Assembly: GCF_006874705.1 (NCBI RefSeq)
Contig: NZ_CP035382.1
Span: 3,224,001-3,288,000 of the forward strand
Reading direction: 5' to 3'
Length of the DNA: 64,000 bases
Source: Leclercia adecarboxylata
Lineage (GTDB): Bacteria; Pseudomonadota; Gammaproteobacteria; Enterobacterales; Enterobacteriaceae
Positions 18,734-27,997 of this stretch are shown piece by piece (position 1 is the first letter of the stretch; each line of letters starts with the position of its first letter). A program made the translations under genes and the position numbers. The notes under the pieces are model-generated. The model worked only from the letters and a program-made list of their open reading frames with translations. It ran no database searches and was not told the DNA's origin.

Positions 18734-21073
18734 ATGGATAACTGGCTGGCGCTTTTCGACGGACAGACCCGCCACACCCTCCGGATTACCGGCTCCGCCG
18801 TCACCCCCGACGTGCTGCGCTTCAGCGGCCGGGAGGCTCTGAGCGAGCCGTTCCGCTGGGAAATCGACTTCACCACCCCGCAGGATAATATCGCCCCGCA
18901 GGATGTGCTGATGAAACACGCCACCCTGCATATGCGCAGCGGGAAGGCGGTGCACGGTATCATCACCCGTCTGGAGTGGATTTCCACCACTGCCGACCAG
19001 TCGCATTACCAGGTGGTGCTGAGCTCCCGTCTGGCACTGCTGACGCGTATCCGTCAGTGCAGTGTATTTCAGAATCAGTCGGTGCCGGAGGTGGTGGAGC
19101 AGGTATTACGCCAGCATGGCCTTGAAGGCGCGGATTTTGATTTTCGTCTGGAGCGCACCTACCCGGCACGTGAACTGATTACTCAGTGGCGGGAGACGGA
19201 CCTGGAATTTATTCAGCGCATACTGTCAGAGGTCGGGATTTTCTGGCGCACGGAAATGGACGAGGCGCGCGGGCTGGATATTTATATTTTTGCCGACAGC
19301 CAGCTGAACTACCGGTTTGACGTTCATCTGCCGTACCGCGAGCCGTCCGGGCTGTATGACGGGGCACAGGAGTCAGTGTGGGACGTGTCCACCCTGAACC
19401 AGGTGGTGCCGGGCATGGTCAGCGTACGGGATTACAACTACCGTATCGCCGGAACACCGATGGACGCGACGGTGAGCGTGCGCAGTGAGGCGGTGACCAC
19501 CGGAGAGCATTACCGCTACGTCGCGCCGTACCGGGAGGCAGGCGACGACACCGACCCGGAGCCGGAGACCGAATCCGGTGCCTTTTATGCCCGCATTCAC
19601 CATGAGCGGGAACTGAACGCCTCGGCGCGTATTCATCTGGAGAGTAACGCCGCATGCCTGCTGCCGGGCCAGGTGCTGGAGCCGCAGGGCGAGGTGATTC
19701 GGGCGCTTAAGGAGGGTGTGGTCATCACCACCATGGAGTACCATGCCGCCCGTGACACCCGCCTGCATGTCTCCGTCGACGGGATGCCCTATACCGAACG
19801 TTACTGCTTCCGCCCGGCAGAAACCTAACGCCCGGAAGTGCACGGCACGTTGCCCGCACGGGTTGAGAGCCGGGAGAAGAACGACATCTACGCGCATCTG
19901 GATGAACAGGGTCGCTACCGCGTCAGGCTGGATTTCGACCGGGACGATACTGGACAGGGGTTTGCCTACCTGTGGCTGCGGATGGCGAAGCCGTATGCCG
20001 GTGGGACATACGGCTGGCACACCCCGCTGCTCGACGGTACCGAAGTGGCCATCGCATACAGCAACGGCGACATCGACCTGCCGTATATCTCCCACGCCCT
20101 GCATGATTCTGAGCACCCGGACCATGTTGCCCGCGACAACCACACCCGCAACGTGCTGCGCACGCCTGCGAATAACAAGATGCGGATGGAAGACCAGCGC
20201 GGGGAGGAGCATATCAAGCTCGCCACGGAGTACGGCAAAACGCAGCTGAATACCGGGCATCTGGTGGACGTGCAGGAGATACCCCGTGGCAAGGGTTTTG
20301 AACTCAGAACCGATGAGCACGGCGTGATTCGCGTCGCAAAAGGGCTGTTTATCACCGCGGACGGACAGCAGAAGGCGGCGGGCGAGGTGCTGGAGATGGA
20401 GACCGCCCTGAAAGAAATTGATATCTGCCTGCAGCAGCTTCAGCAACTGGAAACTGCCGCTGAACAGGCGCAGGCGCTGAAGGCGGACATTGACAGCCAG
20501 ATACAGATGTTTGAAAAGCGCCTGAAGCCGCTGAACGAAACCCTGCTGTTCTCCGCGCCGGAAGGGATGGCATTCACCAGCGGTGAGCATCTGCAGATGA
20601 CCGCCGCGAAGAACATTGCCATTAACGCCGGGAGCGATATCAGCACTGGCGTGATGGGCAACATGACGGCGCTGGCCGGAGAAAAAATCGGGTTGTTTGC
20701 GAGAACGGGGCAACTGAGCCTGAAAGCCAGCGAAGGCCAGGTGGAGATGCAGGCGCAGAACGGGAAGATGCAGTTGATTGCGGAGAAAAAGCTGACGATG
20801 AGTTCGGCGAGTGACATCTCATTTACCGGAAAGAAACGCATCACGCTGATTGGCGGCGGGAGCTACCTGCGGCTGGAGGCGGGGAAGATTGAGTACGGCA
20901 CGGTGGGGACCTACCTGCGGCGGACGAAAAGGACCATGGCGGCGGCTCCGGCCACCATGCCGTTACCCATTCCGCTTCTCCCGGGTCAGTATCCGCCGCT
21001 TAATGGCTCAATATGTATCGAATGCCTCCTCAATGCCATCAGAGCCAACGACGCTATTGTTCAGGGAGCGTAG
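18734..21073 (+). pseudogene. vgrG: T6SS spike protein VgrG, interrupted by one in-frame stop
   Basis: VgrG trimers form the tip of the type VI secretion tube and carry effectors. Two open segments, 18734-19828 (364 residues, gp27-like base domain) and 19838-21073 (gp5-like OB fold, then a DUF2345 beta-helix with a coiled-coil insert), lie in the same frame. They are separated only by TAA at 19826-19828 in the context AET-stop-RPEVHGT. A Tyr codon (TAC or TAT) at that place would restore a normal 779-residue VgrG, so a single base change explains the break. A GTG at 19838 could restart translation. The original start ATG has only a weak ribosome site. It is followed 3 bases later by the DUF4123 gene. 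Confidence 0.85.
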
Positions 21074-21076
21074 TCA

Positions 21077-21904
21077 ATGGATGCTAAAAAAATGATGCAG
21101 GCGCTACCTGAATCAATTAACACACATCTCTTTCTGTTACTGGAAGGTGGCGCGCAAACATCGGATGCTTTTCAAACTTTTTATAATGAACACGCATCGG
21201 CTCTGTATTCGCTGTATCTCCATCCACAGCTTGCAGAATTCAGAAACTATGGACCCTGGTTGTTCGCTTTAAAAAATAAGGCGGAGGTAGAACGTTATAT
21301 TGATTCCATGTCGGGTTTAGCGGCTGTTATCGCTTCTTCACGCTCAGGCGGAGCTTTAGCCGTTCAGCTTTCTGCTGCATGTACAATTATTTCGCCCGAT
21401 GACTCTGCGTCATTAGTGCGTTTTTATGTCCGGAATGTCATGAGTCTACTGGCGAGCCGTAACGATCGGGAATGGCACAGTATCTTATTTAGAGGGGTTT
21501 CTCAGTGGTGGTCACCTGAAGAGAATGGATGGCAGCCTGTAAATATTCCCCCTTCACGGGTAATAAATGCCAGAGATAGCGCCATACGGCTGAATAAAGA
21601 AGAATGGCAATATATCGCAGATGACCCGGTTGTCACCAGTGTATTAACCGCCTGGCAAAAGTTGCCCTCCAGCCAGCATTTCTCTCCGTGTGTACAGCGC
21701 GATATGGTCAAAAAAGCGCTGAAAAAAGCATGCGAAGCGAAAATGAAAGCGGGCACAGAACAAAAACTGTATGCCCTTTTTTATCTTAATGGCGGTAAAA
21801 AAAGACTGGAGTCAGAGACTATACAGTCTGCATTAGAAAATGTTGCGCAGGGAAAAGTCTCGCTGGAGCAAGTATTCAAAAATATTATTCAACATCAGGG
21901 ATGA
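21077..21904 (+). CDS. DUF4123 T6SS effector adaptor (Tap/TEC-like)
   Basis: DUF4123 proteins are chaperones that load an effector onto its cognate VgrG. This one has 275 residues; the DUF4123 core covers about residues 15-140, with LEGGAQTSDAF near the start and LYLHPQLAEFRNYGPWLF (about 51-68), both family hallmarks. The C-terminal third is less conserved and probably effector-specific. It starts 3 bases after the vgrG stop and 9 bases before the DUF3304 gene, so the whole set reads as one operon. The region is clearly more AT-rich than vgrG and the flanking core genes, which suggests transfer. Confidence 0.8.
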   Translation: MDAKKMMQALPESINTHLFLLLEGGAQTSDAFQTFYNEHASALYSLYLHPQLAEFRNYGPWLFALKNKAEVERYIDSMSGLAAVIASSRSGGALAVQLSAACTIISPDDSASLVRFYVRNVMSLLASRNDREWHSILFRGVSQWWSPEENGWQPVNIPPSRVINARDSAIRLNKEEWQYIADDPVVTSVLTAWQKLPSSQHFSPCVQRDMVKKALKKACEAKMKAGTEQKLYALFYLNGGKKRLESETIQSALENVAQGKVSLEQVFKNIIQHQG

Positions 21905-21913
21905 AACCAGAAT

Positions 21914-22432
21914 ATGGGATTTTTCCGTGCGTATAAAAAAATAGACGGTGCGGTTAACCGGGGTTATGCCCGTTGGGGGAAATGTCTCTGGGGAGCATTG
22001 ATACTGCCAGTGGTGATTTATCTTGGCTGGTCGGTATGGGCGGCGGTCTGGGGGCCGCCGTCGGGGCCGGTGACGCTGATTATTCACAGCGAAATTGACA
22101 GGCCTGTTCTGGGATTTAGCGTAAACGGGGTGGCGGGGGCGAATGCCTTTGCGCATGGCGGGGGTAAAGCAACCTGCTGCGGAAGCATCAGCGGGGATAA
22201 GGCTGAAGTGATCTGGACACTGGATATAACTCACGAGCAATACCTTAAAGGTATGAGATTAGAATCACGCCACACGGTAATGCCTATGCCTGCCCGCCAG
22301 TGGGGTGAAAATTATCTTCATGTCTATTTCCTGCCTGAAGATAATGTCCGGTTATGGTGGAGTACCGGATTTAATCATCCTGATTCTCACGATATCAAAG
22401 ACCAAACCTCAGAATTAAAAAAAGGAAAATAA
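21914..22432 (+). CDS. DUF3304 membrane-anchored protein, possible Tle immunity protein
   Basis: This 172-residue protein has one hydrophobic segment (about residues 26-47) after a basic N terminus, then a periplasmic-type domain with the DUF3304 pattern (IDRPVLGFSVNGVAG, GGGKATCCGSISG). DUF3304 genes are commonly found beside T6SS phospholipase effectors, where membrane-anchored partners neutralise the toxin in the periplasm. The immunity role here is inferred from context only. It lies between the adaptor and the Tle-like gene with gaps of 9 and 3 bases. Confidence 0.65.
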   Translation: MGFFRAYKKIDGAVNRGYARWGKCLWGALILPVVIYLGWSVWAAVWGPPSGPVTLIIHSEIDRPVLGFSVNGVAGANAFAHGGGKATCCGSISGDKAEVIWTLDITHEQYLKGMRLESRHTVMPMPARQWGENYLHVYFLPEDNVRLWWSTGFNHPDSHDIKDQTSELKKGK

Positions 22433-22435
22433 CAT

Positions 22436-24220
22436 ATGGATATTGAAAGCCTTATTGCGGCAGCAAACCGGGCCCAGCAGGCAGAAGATGCTGGTTTAGG
22501 GAACTGTTCACGGGTATGGCATGTGGGGTTCTTTTTTGATGGAATTCATCGAAATATCGAACAGGATGCACCGGAGCATCGTCTCAGCAACATTGCCAGA
22601 ATGTTCAGGGCTTTTCCGGATGAAAAAGAAAGCATGCCAAATGTGACTTATAATTCTTTTTACATTTCTGGCCTGGGCACTTCTTTTAATGAAACTCTCG
22701 TTGAAAAGCTTCACACCATCATGGACAGCGGCCTGGGCAGCATAAACGATAATTTAAAAGAACAGCCCGGCGAAATGGCCAAAGACGCGGGCATGGATTC
22801 TATAAAAGGCAACAACTGGTACGAGGTTTTAAAAAAACAGGGAAAGAAACTTCTTAACCCTACGGAATGGAAAAAACTGGCCTCCGATACGGCAAAAAAG
22901 GCTGCCAAAAAAAGTGTCATCGAAGCAACCCCCTGGCTTCGTGATAACCCTGTGATAGCAGATATGCTGGTAACGGGGGCGGATACCCGTATTGCATCGA
23001 CAAAAATATCGTTTGAAAAGGGATACAAAGAAGCTGTTAAAAAAAGCCCGGTCCCCGTCAGAGTCATTTCTGTCTCCCTTTTCGGTTTTGACCTCGGTGC
23101 TACCCTGGCACGTAAATTCCTCGACAGTCTGCTGAAAGATATTTGTAACAAAGAAGGGGATAAATACACCTACCAGGGCATACCCGTCGATATCGTCTTT
23201 ACCGGCCTGTTTGACTGCTCGCGACGCACATCGGCCAGCAACAACAACGGCATGGATTACTTTATCTCTGCGTTTGGCGGGCCAATAAAAGGAATCAGCG
23301 TATTGCTGGGAGACAAATCCATCGACCAGGATACCCCCCTGCCTGAGGCGGTAAAGAAAAGCCTGCATCTCGTTGCCGCCCATGAAACCCGCGTCTGGCG
23401 CTGCCTGTACCGCACCGGCAATAACCCGGCGCACAAGGAAGAACTCTATCCCGGATGCGCGGAGGATATTGGCGGTGGCCTGAAACCGGACGAACAGAAA
23501 CCCAGTGCGGAACTCTGCCGCGTGGCGCTGCACAGAATGTACCGCGAGGCGACCATGGCGGGCGTGCCTTTCCCTGATTTTCAAAGTCTGAAATCTTACT
23601 CCGAAACCGTAGCCAGCTATTTTACCGTCCAGGACAACGTTAAAAACCAGTCCATCCTGCAGTGGGCAGAAGCCTACCAGAGCGCACTGCCTTTTACTTC
23701 ATTAAGCACCGCATGCCAGAACCGTCATCTGGACAGCTATATCGACTGGCTGGGTCGTCAGTACTATCAGTACCGCACGGAATGCATGAAATACGAAAAG
23801 CAGCGCGGCGATACGCTGGCCTCTGCTGGCGCATCAGTAGGGTTTGCAGGCATTACTCAGGAGGCGAAAGAGACCGCCGGGCAGTACGCCACTGAACTGT
23901 CTGTGTTACAGCAAAACTGGGGCTGGCTTGATGACGTGAAGGATGCCGCGATAAGAATGCGAAACAGTATTGAACAGAACCCCATGGACAGGCGCAGGGA
24001 TATCGTACCGAACGTGTATGGGCCGGCGCTGTGGCGTGCGAAGCGATTTCTGGATTATTTCCATGCGGCGCACCTCGGTAAGCCCCAGCCATTTCCCATA
24101 GATGCTGCACCGCCGGAAATGTACGCATGGTTTGTACACGACCTGCAAACCGTTGAAAAAGGAGCGGGTATCTCCCAGGACTTTTTTGTAATTCGCTCAA
24201 TGGAGATGCCTGAGGCCTGA
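22436..24220 (+). CDS. Tle1-like (DUF2235) T6SS phospholipase homologue, probably inactive
   Basis: This 594-residue protein has the alpha/beta-hydrolase layout of Tle1 effectors: VGFFFDGIHRN at about 30-40 (family FFDGTxNN), a nucleophile-elbow region FGFDLGATLAR at 216-226, GLFD at 257-260, LHLVAAHETR at 310-319 and YPGCAEDIGGG at 338-348. Family consensus is GFSRGA at the elbow and PGxHSDxGGG at the last motif. Here the nucleophile Ser is Asp219 and the catalytic His is Ala342, so two of the three catalytic residues are missing. It may be a pseudoenzyme, a structural cargo or a decayed effector. It ends the vgrG operon. Confidence 0.8.
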   Translation: MDIESLIAAANRAQQAEDAGLGNCSRVWHVGFFFDGIHRNIEQDAPEHRLSNIARMFRAFPDEKESMPNVTYNSFYISGLGTSFNETLVEKLHTIMDSGLGSINDNLKEQPGEMAKDAGMDSIKGNNWYEVLKKQGKKLLNPTEWKKLASDTAKKAAKKSVIEATPWLRDNPVIADMLVTGADTRIASTKISFEKGYKEAVKKSPVPVRVISVSLFGFDLGATLARKFLDSLLKDICNKEGDKYTYQGIPVDIVFTGLFDCSRRTSASNNNGMDYFISAFGGPIKGISVLLGDKSIDQDTPLPEAVKKSLHLVAAHETRVWRCLYRTGNNPAHKEELYPGCAEDIGGGLKPDEQKPSAELCRVALHRMYREATMAGVPFPDFQSLKSYSETVASYFTVQDNVKNQSILQWAEAYQSALPFTSLSTACQNRHLDSYIDWLGRQYYQYRTECMKYEKQRGDTLASAGASVGFAGITQEAKETAGQYATELSVLQQNWGWLDDVKDAAIRMRNSIEQNPMDRRRDIVPNVYGPALWRAKRFLDYFHAAHLGKPQPFPIDAAPPEMYAWFVHDLQTVEKGAGISQDFFVIRSMEMPEA

Positions 24221-24240
24221 TGAGGACTACTCGCGACAGA

Positions 24241-24257
24241 ATTTGAGATTCCTCCGC
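24241..24257 (+). repeat. Right copy of 17-bp direct repeat
   Basis: The exact copy of 18622-18638 starts 20 bases after the Tle-like stop codon. The pair brackets 5.6 kb and may be the scar of site-specific or homologous insertion of the module. Confidence 0.75.
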
Positions 24258-24399
24258 TACTGCCGTTCTAAGACAGCCGTCGCAGGCAGCTCAGGCTCGG
24301 CGACGCCAGCAGGATGACCGCCAGCGTCAGGTGGACGAAGCTCGACATCGCCTTGAAGATGATGAGCGTCGTTTAGAGGATGATAACGATCGGCGATAA
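24247..24399 (+). pseudogene. Gene fragment: C-terminal tail resembling YjdP
   Basis: An open frame with no start codon runs from just after the repeat's TGA to TAA at 24397. It encodes a strongly charged tail (RRRQQDDRQRQVDEARHRL, then EDDERRLEDDNDRR). The Arg/Asp/Gln pattern recalls the end of the E. coli YjdP protein from memory. The N-terminal part is missing, as expected if the island replaced it. Similarity should be tested by a protein search. Confidence 0.4.
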
Positions 24400-24424
24400 C
24401 ATCCGGTCTTATGCCCTTTCTCTG

Positions 24425-24477
24425 GCCCTTATGTCTTGATCTTCTCCACCTCGCAGAGAAGATCAAGACATAAGGGC
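24425..24477. repeat. Perfect 22-bp inverted repeat (9-base loop) next to ybhN
   Basis: Arms 24425-24446 (GCCCTTATGTCTTGATCTTC, then TC) and 24456-24477 are exact reverse complements with loop CACCTCGCA. Neither side carries a T-run, so it is not a typical intrinsic terminator. It lies 15 bases beyond the ybhN stop, at the right edge of the island. Confidence 0.85.
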
Positions 24478-24492
24478 TGGGGGGAGGGGATA

Positions 24493-25455
24493 TCACTTCG
24501 CCATCTGCTGCTCGTTTTTAGCCCGCAGTTTCTTCGCCCGGCTCTCCAGCACCAGATAACAGACCGTCGCCAGTGCCAGCGGCAGGAAGTAATAGAGCAT
24601 GCGGTAGGCCAGCAGGGCGGCAATGATGGTGCCGTGAGAGACATGCTCCCCGGCCAGCAGGGCGATAAATACCGCCTCCAGCACGCCGATGCCGGCCGGA
24701 ATATGGACAATCACCCCGGCGATGCTGCTCACCAGCAACACTCCCAGCACGAAGAAGTAATTCACATCTTCGCCCATCAGCAGCCAGATAATCGCCCCCA
24801 TCGCCATCCAGTTACCGGCTGAAATACCCATCTGCGCCATTGCAAAACGCCAGGAGGGGAGCACCAGCTTTTGCTTTTTGATCGTCACATGGCGCCGCTT
24901 CGCAAACGCGCAGGCCCACAGATAAACGGCAATCACCAGCAGCAATACCACGCCGAGAATGCGCAGCGTCGTCTGGTCTATGTACCAGTGGTCGGGCAGT
25001 TGAACGACCCCGGCGGTAAAGATCACCCCGCCCAACAGGATATAGCCCAGCCAGTTGGTGGTGATACTCAGGGAGAAGATGCGGGTAATGGTGCTGCTGG
25101 GCAGCCCGAGGCGGGAGTAAAGCCGGTAGCGCATCCCGATACCCCCGACCCAGGTGCTCAGGGTCAGGTTAAAGGCATAGCAGATAAACGACACCAGCAT
25201 AACCTGACGTTTGGCCAGCTTATGCCCGCAGTAAACCCGCCCGAGCAGGTCGTAACAGCCATACAGCAGATAGCTCAGCACCACCAGCGCAATCGCGCTC
25301 AGGAGCGACACACGGTCGTAGTCGCGGATAACCTTCCAGACTTCAGTCCAGTCGACTTTTTTCGCGTAAACTACCAGCAGCACCGCAACGGCAATAAAAA
25401 ATACCCAGGTGAGGATCTTTTTAGCCAGACGCCAGCGCGAATGTTTTTTGCTCAT
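24493..25455 (-). CDS. ybhN: Flippase-like integral membrane protein YbhN
   Basis: This 320-residue protein of the lysylphosphatidylglycerol synthase TM-region (UPF0104) family is close to the E. coli length of 318. It has about eight hydrophobic segments and a basic C terminus (LESRAKKLRAKNEQQMAK). HIPAGIGVLEAVF near residue 240 is the family hallmark. It is the last gene of ybhP-clsB-ybhN; the clsB stop overlaps its start by 1 base. A role in lipid handling is likely, given clsB, but not proven. Confidence 0.92.
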   Translation of the reverse strand: MSKKHSRWRLAKKILTWVFFIAVAVLLVVYAKKVDWTEVWKVIRDYDRVSLLSAIALVVLSYLLYGCYDLLGRVYCGHKLAKRQVMLVSFICYAFNLTLSTWVGGIGMRYRLYSRLGLPSSTITRIFSLSITTNWLGYILLGGVIFTAGVVQLPDHWYIDQTTLRILGVVLLLVIAVYLWACAFAKRRHVTIKKQKLVLPSWRFAMAQMGISAGNWMAMGAIIWLLMGEDVNYFFVLGVLLVSSIAGVIVHIPAGIGVLEAVFIALLAGEHVSHGTIIAALLAYRMLYYFLPLALATVCYLVLESRAKKLRAKNEQQMAK

Positions 25456-26696
25456 CAGGGTTTCACTCCCGTGTTACCTGCCTCGACCCGATCCTGGGTC
25501 TCCATTTCGGGCTGTACCGGGGGCGGCACCTGCGCCAGCTTGGGCGTATGGGCCGGCAACCAACCCACCAGCGCCGGGAAATGGCGCAGGAAGTGGAACA
25601 CCACCACGCTTTTGCCCAAATTCCACCAGGTGCGTTTCGGTACCATCGTCTCATCAACCCGTACGCAATCCTCGGCGATGATGGCGGAGAGATTGTCGCG
25701 CAGGGTCTGGTTAAACTCACGATCGTGAATAATCAGGTTGGCCTCCAGATTCAGCGACAGGCTGAGGGGATCGAGGTTGCTGGAGCCGACGGTCACCCAG
25801 TGATCGTCCATCAGCGCCACCTTGCCGTGCAGCGGACGGCGGCGGTATTCGTAAATCTCGACCCCACCTTTCACCAGATAGTTGTACAGCAGGCGCGCGC
25901 CCACCGTGACGATCGGCATATCCGGCTCGCCCTGCACAATCAGCTTCACCCGCACGCCGCGCCGCGCCGCGTTACGCATGGCGTGCAGCAGGCGATAGCC
26001 GGGGAAGAAGTAGGCGTTGGCGATGATCACTTCGCGCCGGGCGTTGGTGAGCATCTTGAGATAGTGCCGCTCAATATCGTCCCGGTGCTCTTCGTTATCG
26101 CGCCAGACGAACAGTGCCTGGGCCTCGCCCGGTTTCCTGTTCTCTTCGGCGCGATGACGCCGCTTCCACCAGCGACGCACGGCGGCTTTGCCGGGCAGGT
26201 TTTCCACGACAAACTGCAAAATATCCTGCACCACCGGGCCTTCGACCTGGACGGCATAATCCTGTTTGGCTTCCGGACCGTAGTCCGACATATGTTCAGC
26301 GGAGTAGTTAATCCCGCCGACGAAGGCCACCTGCTCATCCACCACCACAATTTTACGGTGCATGCGGCGGAACACGTTGGTACGCATGCCGAACAGAGGA
26401 GGGCGTGGATCGTAGTAACGGAACACCACGCCTGCCGCGGTGAGTTCCCCGACGAAGTCGTCATCGAGATCGGGGGATCCGTAGCCGTCCAGCAGCACTT
26501 CGATATGCACGCCGCGCTGGGCTGCGCGCAGGATAACGGCATGCAGCTTGCGGCCTACGCTGTCATCAAACCAGATGAAGGTCTCAAGCAGCACCCGACT
26601 CTGGGCCTTATCGATGGCGGCAAATACCGCCGGATAATATTGATCGCCATTTTCCAGCAGCTTAATCCGGTTGCCGCTTTGCCATGAACATTTCAT
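25455..26696 (-). CDS. clsB: Cardiolipin synthase ClsB
   Basis: ClsB is a phospholipase-D superfamily enzyme that makes cardiolipin and can make phosphatidylglycerol. The 413-residue protein has both HKD motifs: [16 protein letters not shown] (about residues 113-128) and [18 protein letters not shown] (about 293-310). The length matches E. coli YbhO. Its start overlaps the ybhP stop by 4 bases, so the three genes are coupled. Confidence 0.95.
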   Translation of the reverse strand: MKCSWQSGNRIKLLENGDQYYPAVFAAIDKAQSRVLLETFIWFDDSVGRKLHAVILRAAQRGVHIEVLLDGYGSPDLDDDFVGELTAAGVVFRYYDPRPPLFGMRTNVFRRMHRKIVVVDEQVAFVGGINYSAEHMSDYGPEAKQDYAVQVEGPVVQDILQFVVENLPGKAAVRRWWKRRHRAEENRKPGEAQALFVWRDNEEHRDDIERHYLKMLTNARREVIIANAYFFPGYRLLHAMRNAARRGVRVKLIVQGEPDMPIVTVGARLLYNYLVKGGVEIYEYRRRPLHGKVALMDDHWVTVGSSNLDPLSLSLNLEANLIIHDREFNQTLRDNLSAIIAEDCVRVDETMVPKRTWWNLGKSVVVFHFLRHFPALVGWLPAHTPKLAQVPPPVQPEMETQDRVEAGNTGVKP

Positions 26697-27454
26697 AGAT
26701 GAATCTCCGCACTTAACGGCGCATGGTCGGAAAGGTGACGCCAGTTACTCAGTGCCAGCGCGGTAGGGCTGCTGGCATGGGCATTTTTGACATAGATACG
26801 ATCGAGACGCAGCAGCGGGAACCTGACCGGGAAGGTGCGGGCAGGCCTGCCGTGCGCGAGGGTAAACACCTCTTCGAGCCCGGCCTCCGCTTTCAGCGGA
26901 TGGCTGGCGCGCTGACGCCAGTCGTTAAAGTCCCCGGCCACCACGACCGGCTCGCCCTCGGGCAGGGCGTTGACCCAGTCGGCCATCATCTGCAGCTGCG
27001 CCTGGCGGTGGGCTTCCCGCAGGCCCAGATGCACCGAGGCCACATGCAGCGGCATGGCCAGCTCCGGCACGGCAACCCGACAGTAGAGTAGTCCGCGTTT
27101 TTCACTCTCGCCAACCGAGACATCGTGGTTTTCATAGTGTTCGATGGGATAGCGGGAGAGGATCGCATTGCCGTGATGCCCTTCGGGATAGACGGCGTTG
27201 CGCCCGTAGGCGTAATCACTCCACATGGTGTCCGCGAGAAATTCGTAGTGGCTGGTGTCGGGCCAGTTCTCTACGTGCAGCGGATGCACTTCATGGGCCC
27301 CCATCACTTCCTGCAGACAGACGATATCCGCGCTGACGGTACGTACGGCGTCGCGCAGTTCGGGCAGAATGAAACGGCGGTTAAACGCCGCGAATCCTTT
27401 ATGAATGTTGATCGTTAAGACTTTAAGCGAAAAATGCCGGGTTTGTTGGGTCAT
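26693..27454 (-). CDS. ybhP: Endonuclease/exonuclease/phosphatase family protein YbhP
   Basis: This 253-residue protein of the EEP metal-dependent phosphohydrolase fold has the E. coli length. Fold motifs are LTINIHKG near the N terminus, CLQEVMG (Glu metal ligand), [10 protein letters not shown] (Asp/Asn catalytic pair) and [11 protein letters not shown] (terminal His). Substrate unknown; its place ahead of clsB suggests a lipid or lipid head group. First gene of the operon, divergent from ybhQ across 132 bases. Confidence 0.93.
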   Translation of the reverse strand: MTQQTRHFSLKVLTINIHKGFAAFNRRFILPELRDAVRTVSADIVCLQEVMGAHEVHPLHVENWPDTSHYEFLADTMWSDYAYGRNAVYPEGHHGNAILSRYPIEHYENHDVSVGESEKRGLLYCRVAVPELAMPLHVASVHLGLREAHRQAQLQMMADWVNALPEGEPVVVAGDFNDWRQRASHPLKAEAGLEEVFTLAHGRPARTFPVRFPLLRLDRIYVKNAHASSPTALALSNWRHLSDHAPLSAEIHL

Positions 27455-27586
27455 ACACTCCTTCCCGCGTCACTATCCTGATGAAAATAAAGTGTAGTCG
27501 TCGTCACAAAAAGGTGCTGTGTTACGGAATTTTCCGTAAAGTGCGATAGTCTGAACAAGCAGAGTAAAATCCTTCAGGAGAGTGCC

Positions 27587-27997
27587 ATGAAGTGGCAACA
27601 ACGCATACGCGTCGCGACCGGCCTGAGTTGCTGGCAGATTATGTTGCATTTATTGGTGGTGGCCGTACTGGTGATGGCCTGGATGAGCGGCACCCTGGTG
27701 CGCGTCGGCTTAGGTTTATGTGTGCTGTACGGCGTAACCGTACTGCTGATGCTCTTTTTACAGCGTCATCATGAAGAACGCTGGCGCGAAGTGGCGGATG
27801 TGCTCGAAGAGCTCACCACCACCTGGTATTTCGGTGCGGCAGTGATTGTGCTGTGGCTGTTGTCACGCGTGCTGCAAAACAACTTTTTACTGGCCGTTGC
27901 CGGCCTGGCGATCCTGGCCGGGCCAGCGGTGGTTTCACTGTTAACCAAAGACAAAAAGCTACGCGATATTGCGTCTAAACATCGCGTACGCCACTGA
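27587..27997 (+). CDS. ybhQ: Inner-membrane protein YbhQ
   Basis: This 136-residue membrane protein has four hydrophobic segments (about residues 16-35, 40-58, 80-97 and 100-120) and a basic C terminus. Same length as E. coli YbhQ; function unknown. A good ribosome site (CAGGAGAGTGCC) precedes the ATG. Its last 39 bases overlap the end of ybhR on the other strand. Confidence 0.92.
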   Translation: MKWQQRIRVATGLSCWQIMLHLLVVAVLVMAWMSGTLVRVGLGLCVLYGVTVLLMLFLQRHHEERWREVADVLEELTTTWYFGAAVIVLWLLSRVLQNNFLLAVAGLAILAGPAVVSLLTKDKKLRDIASKHRVRH

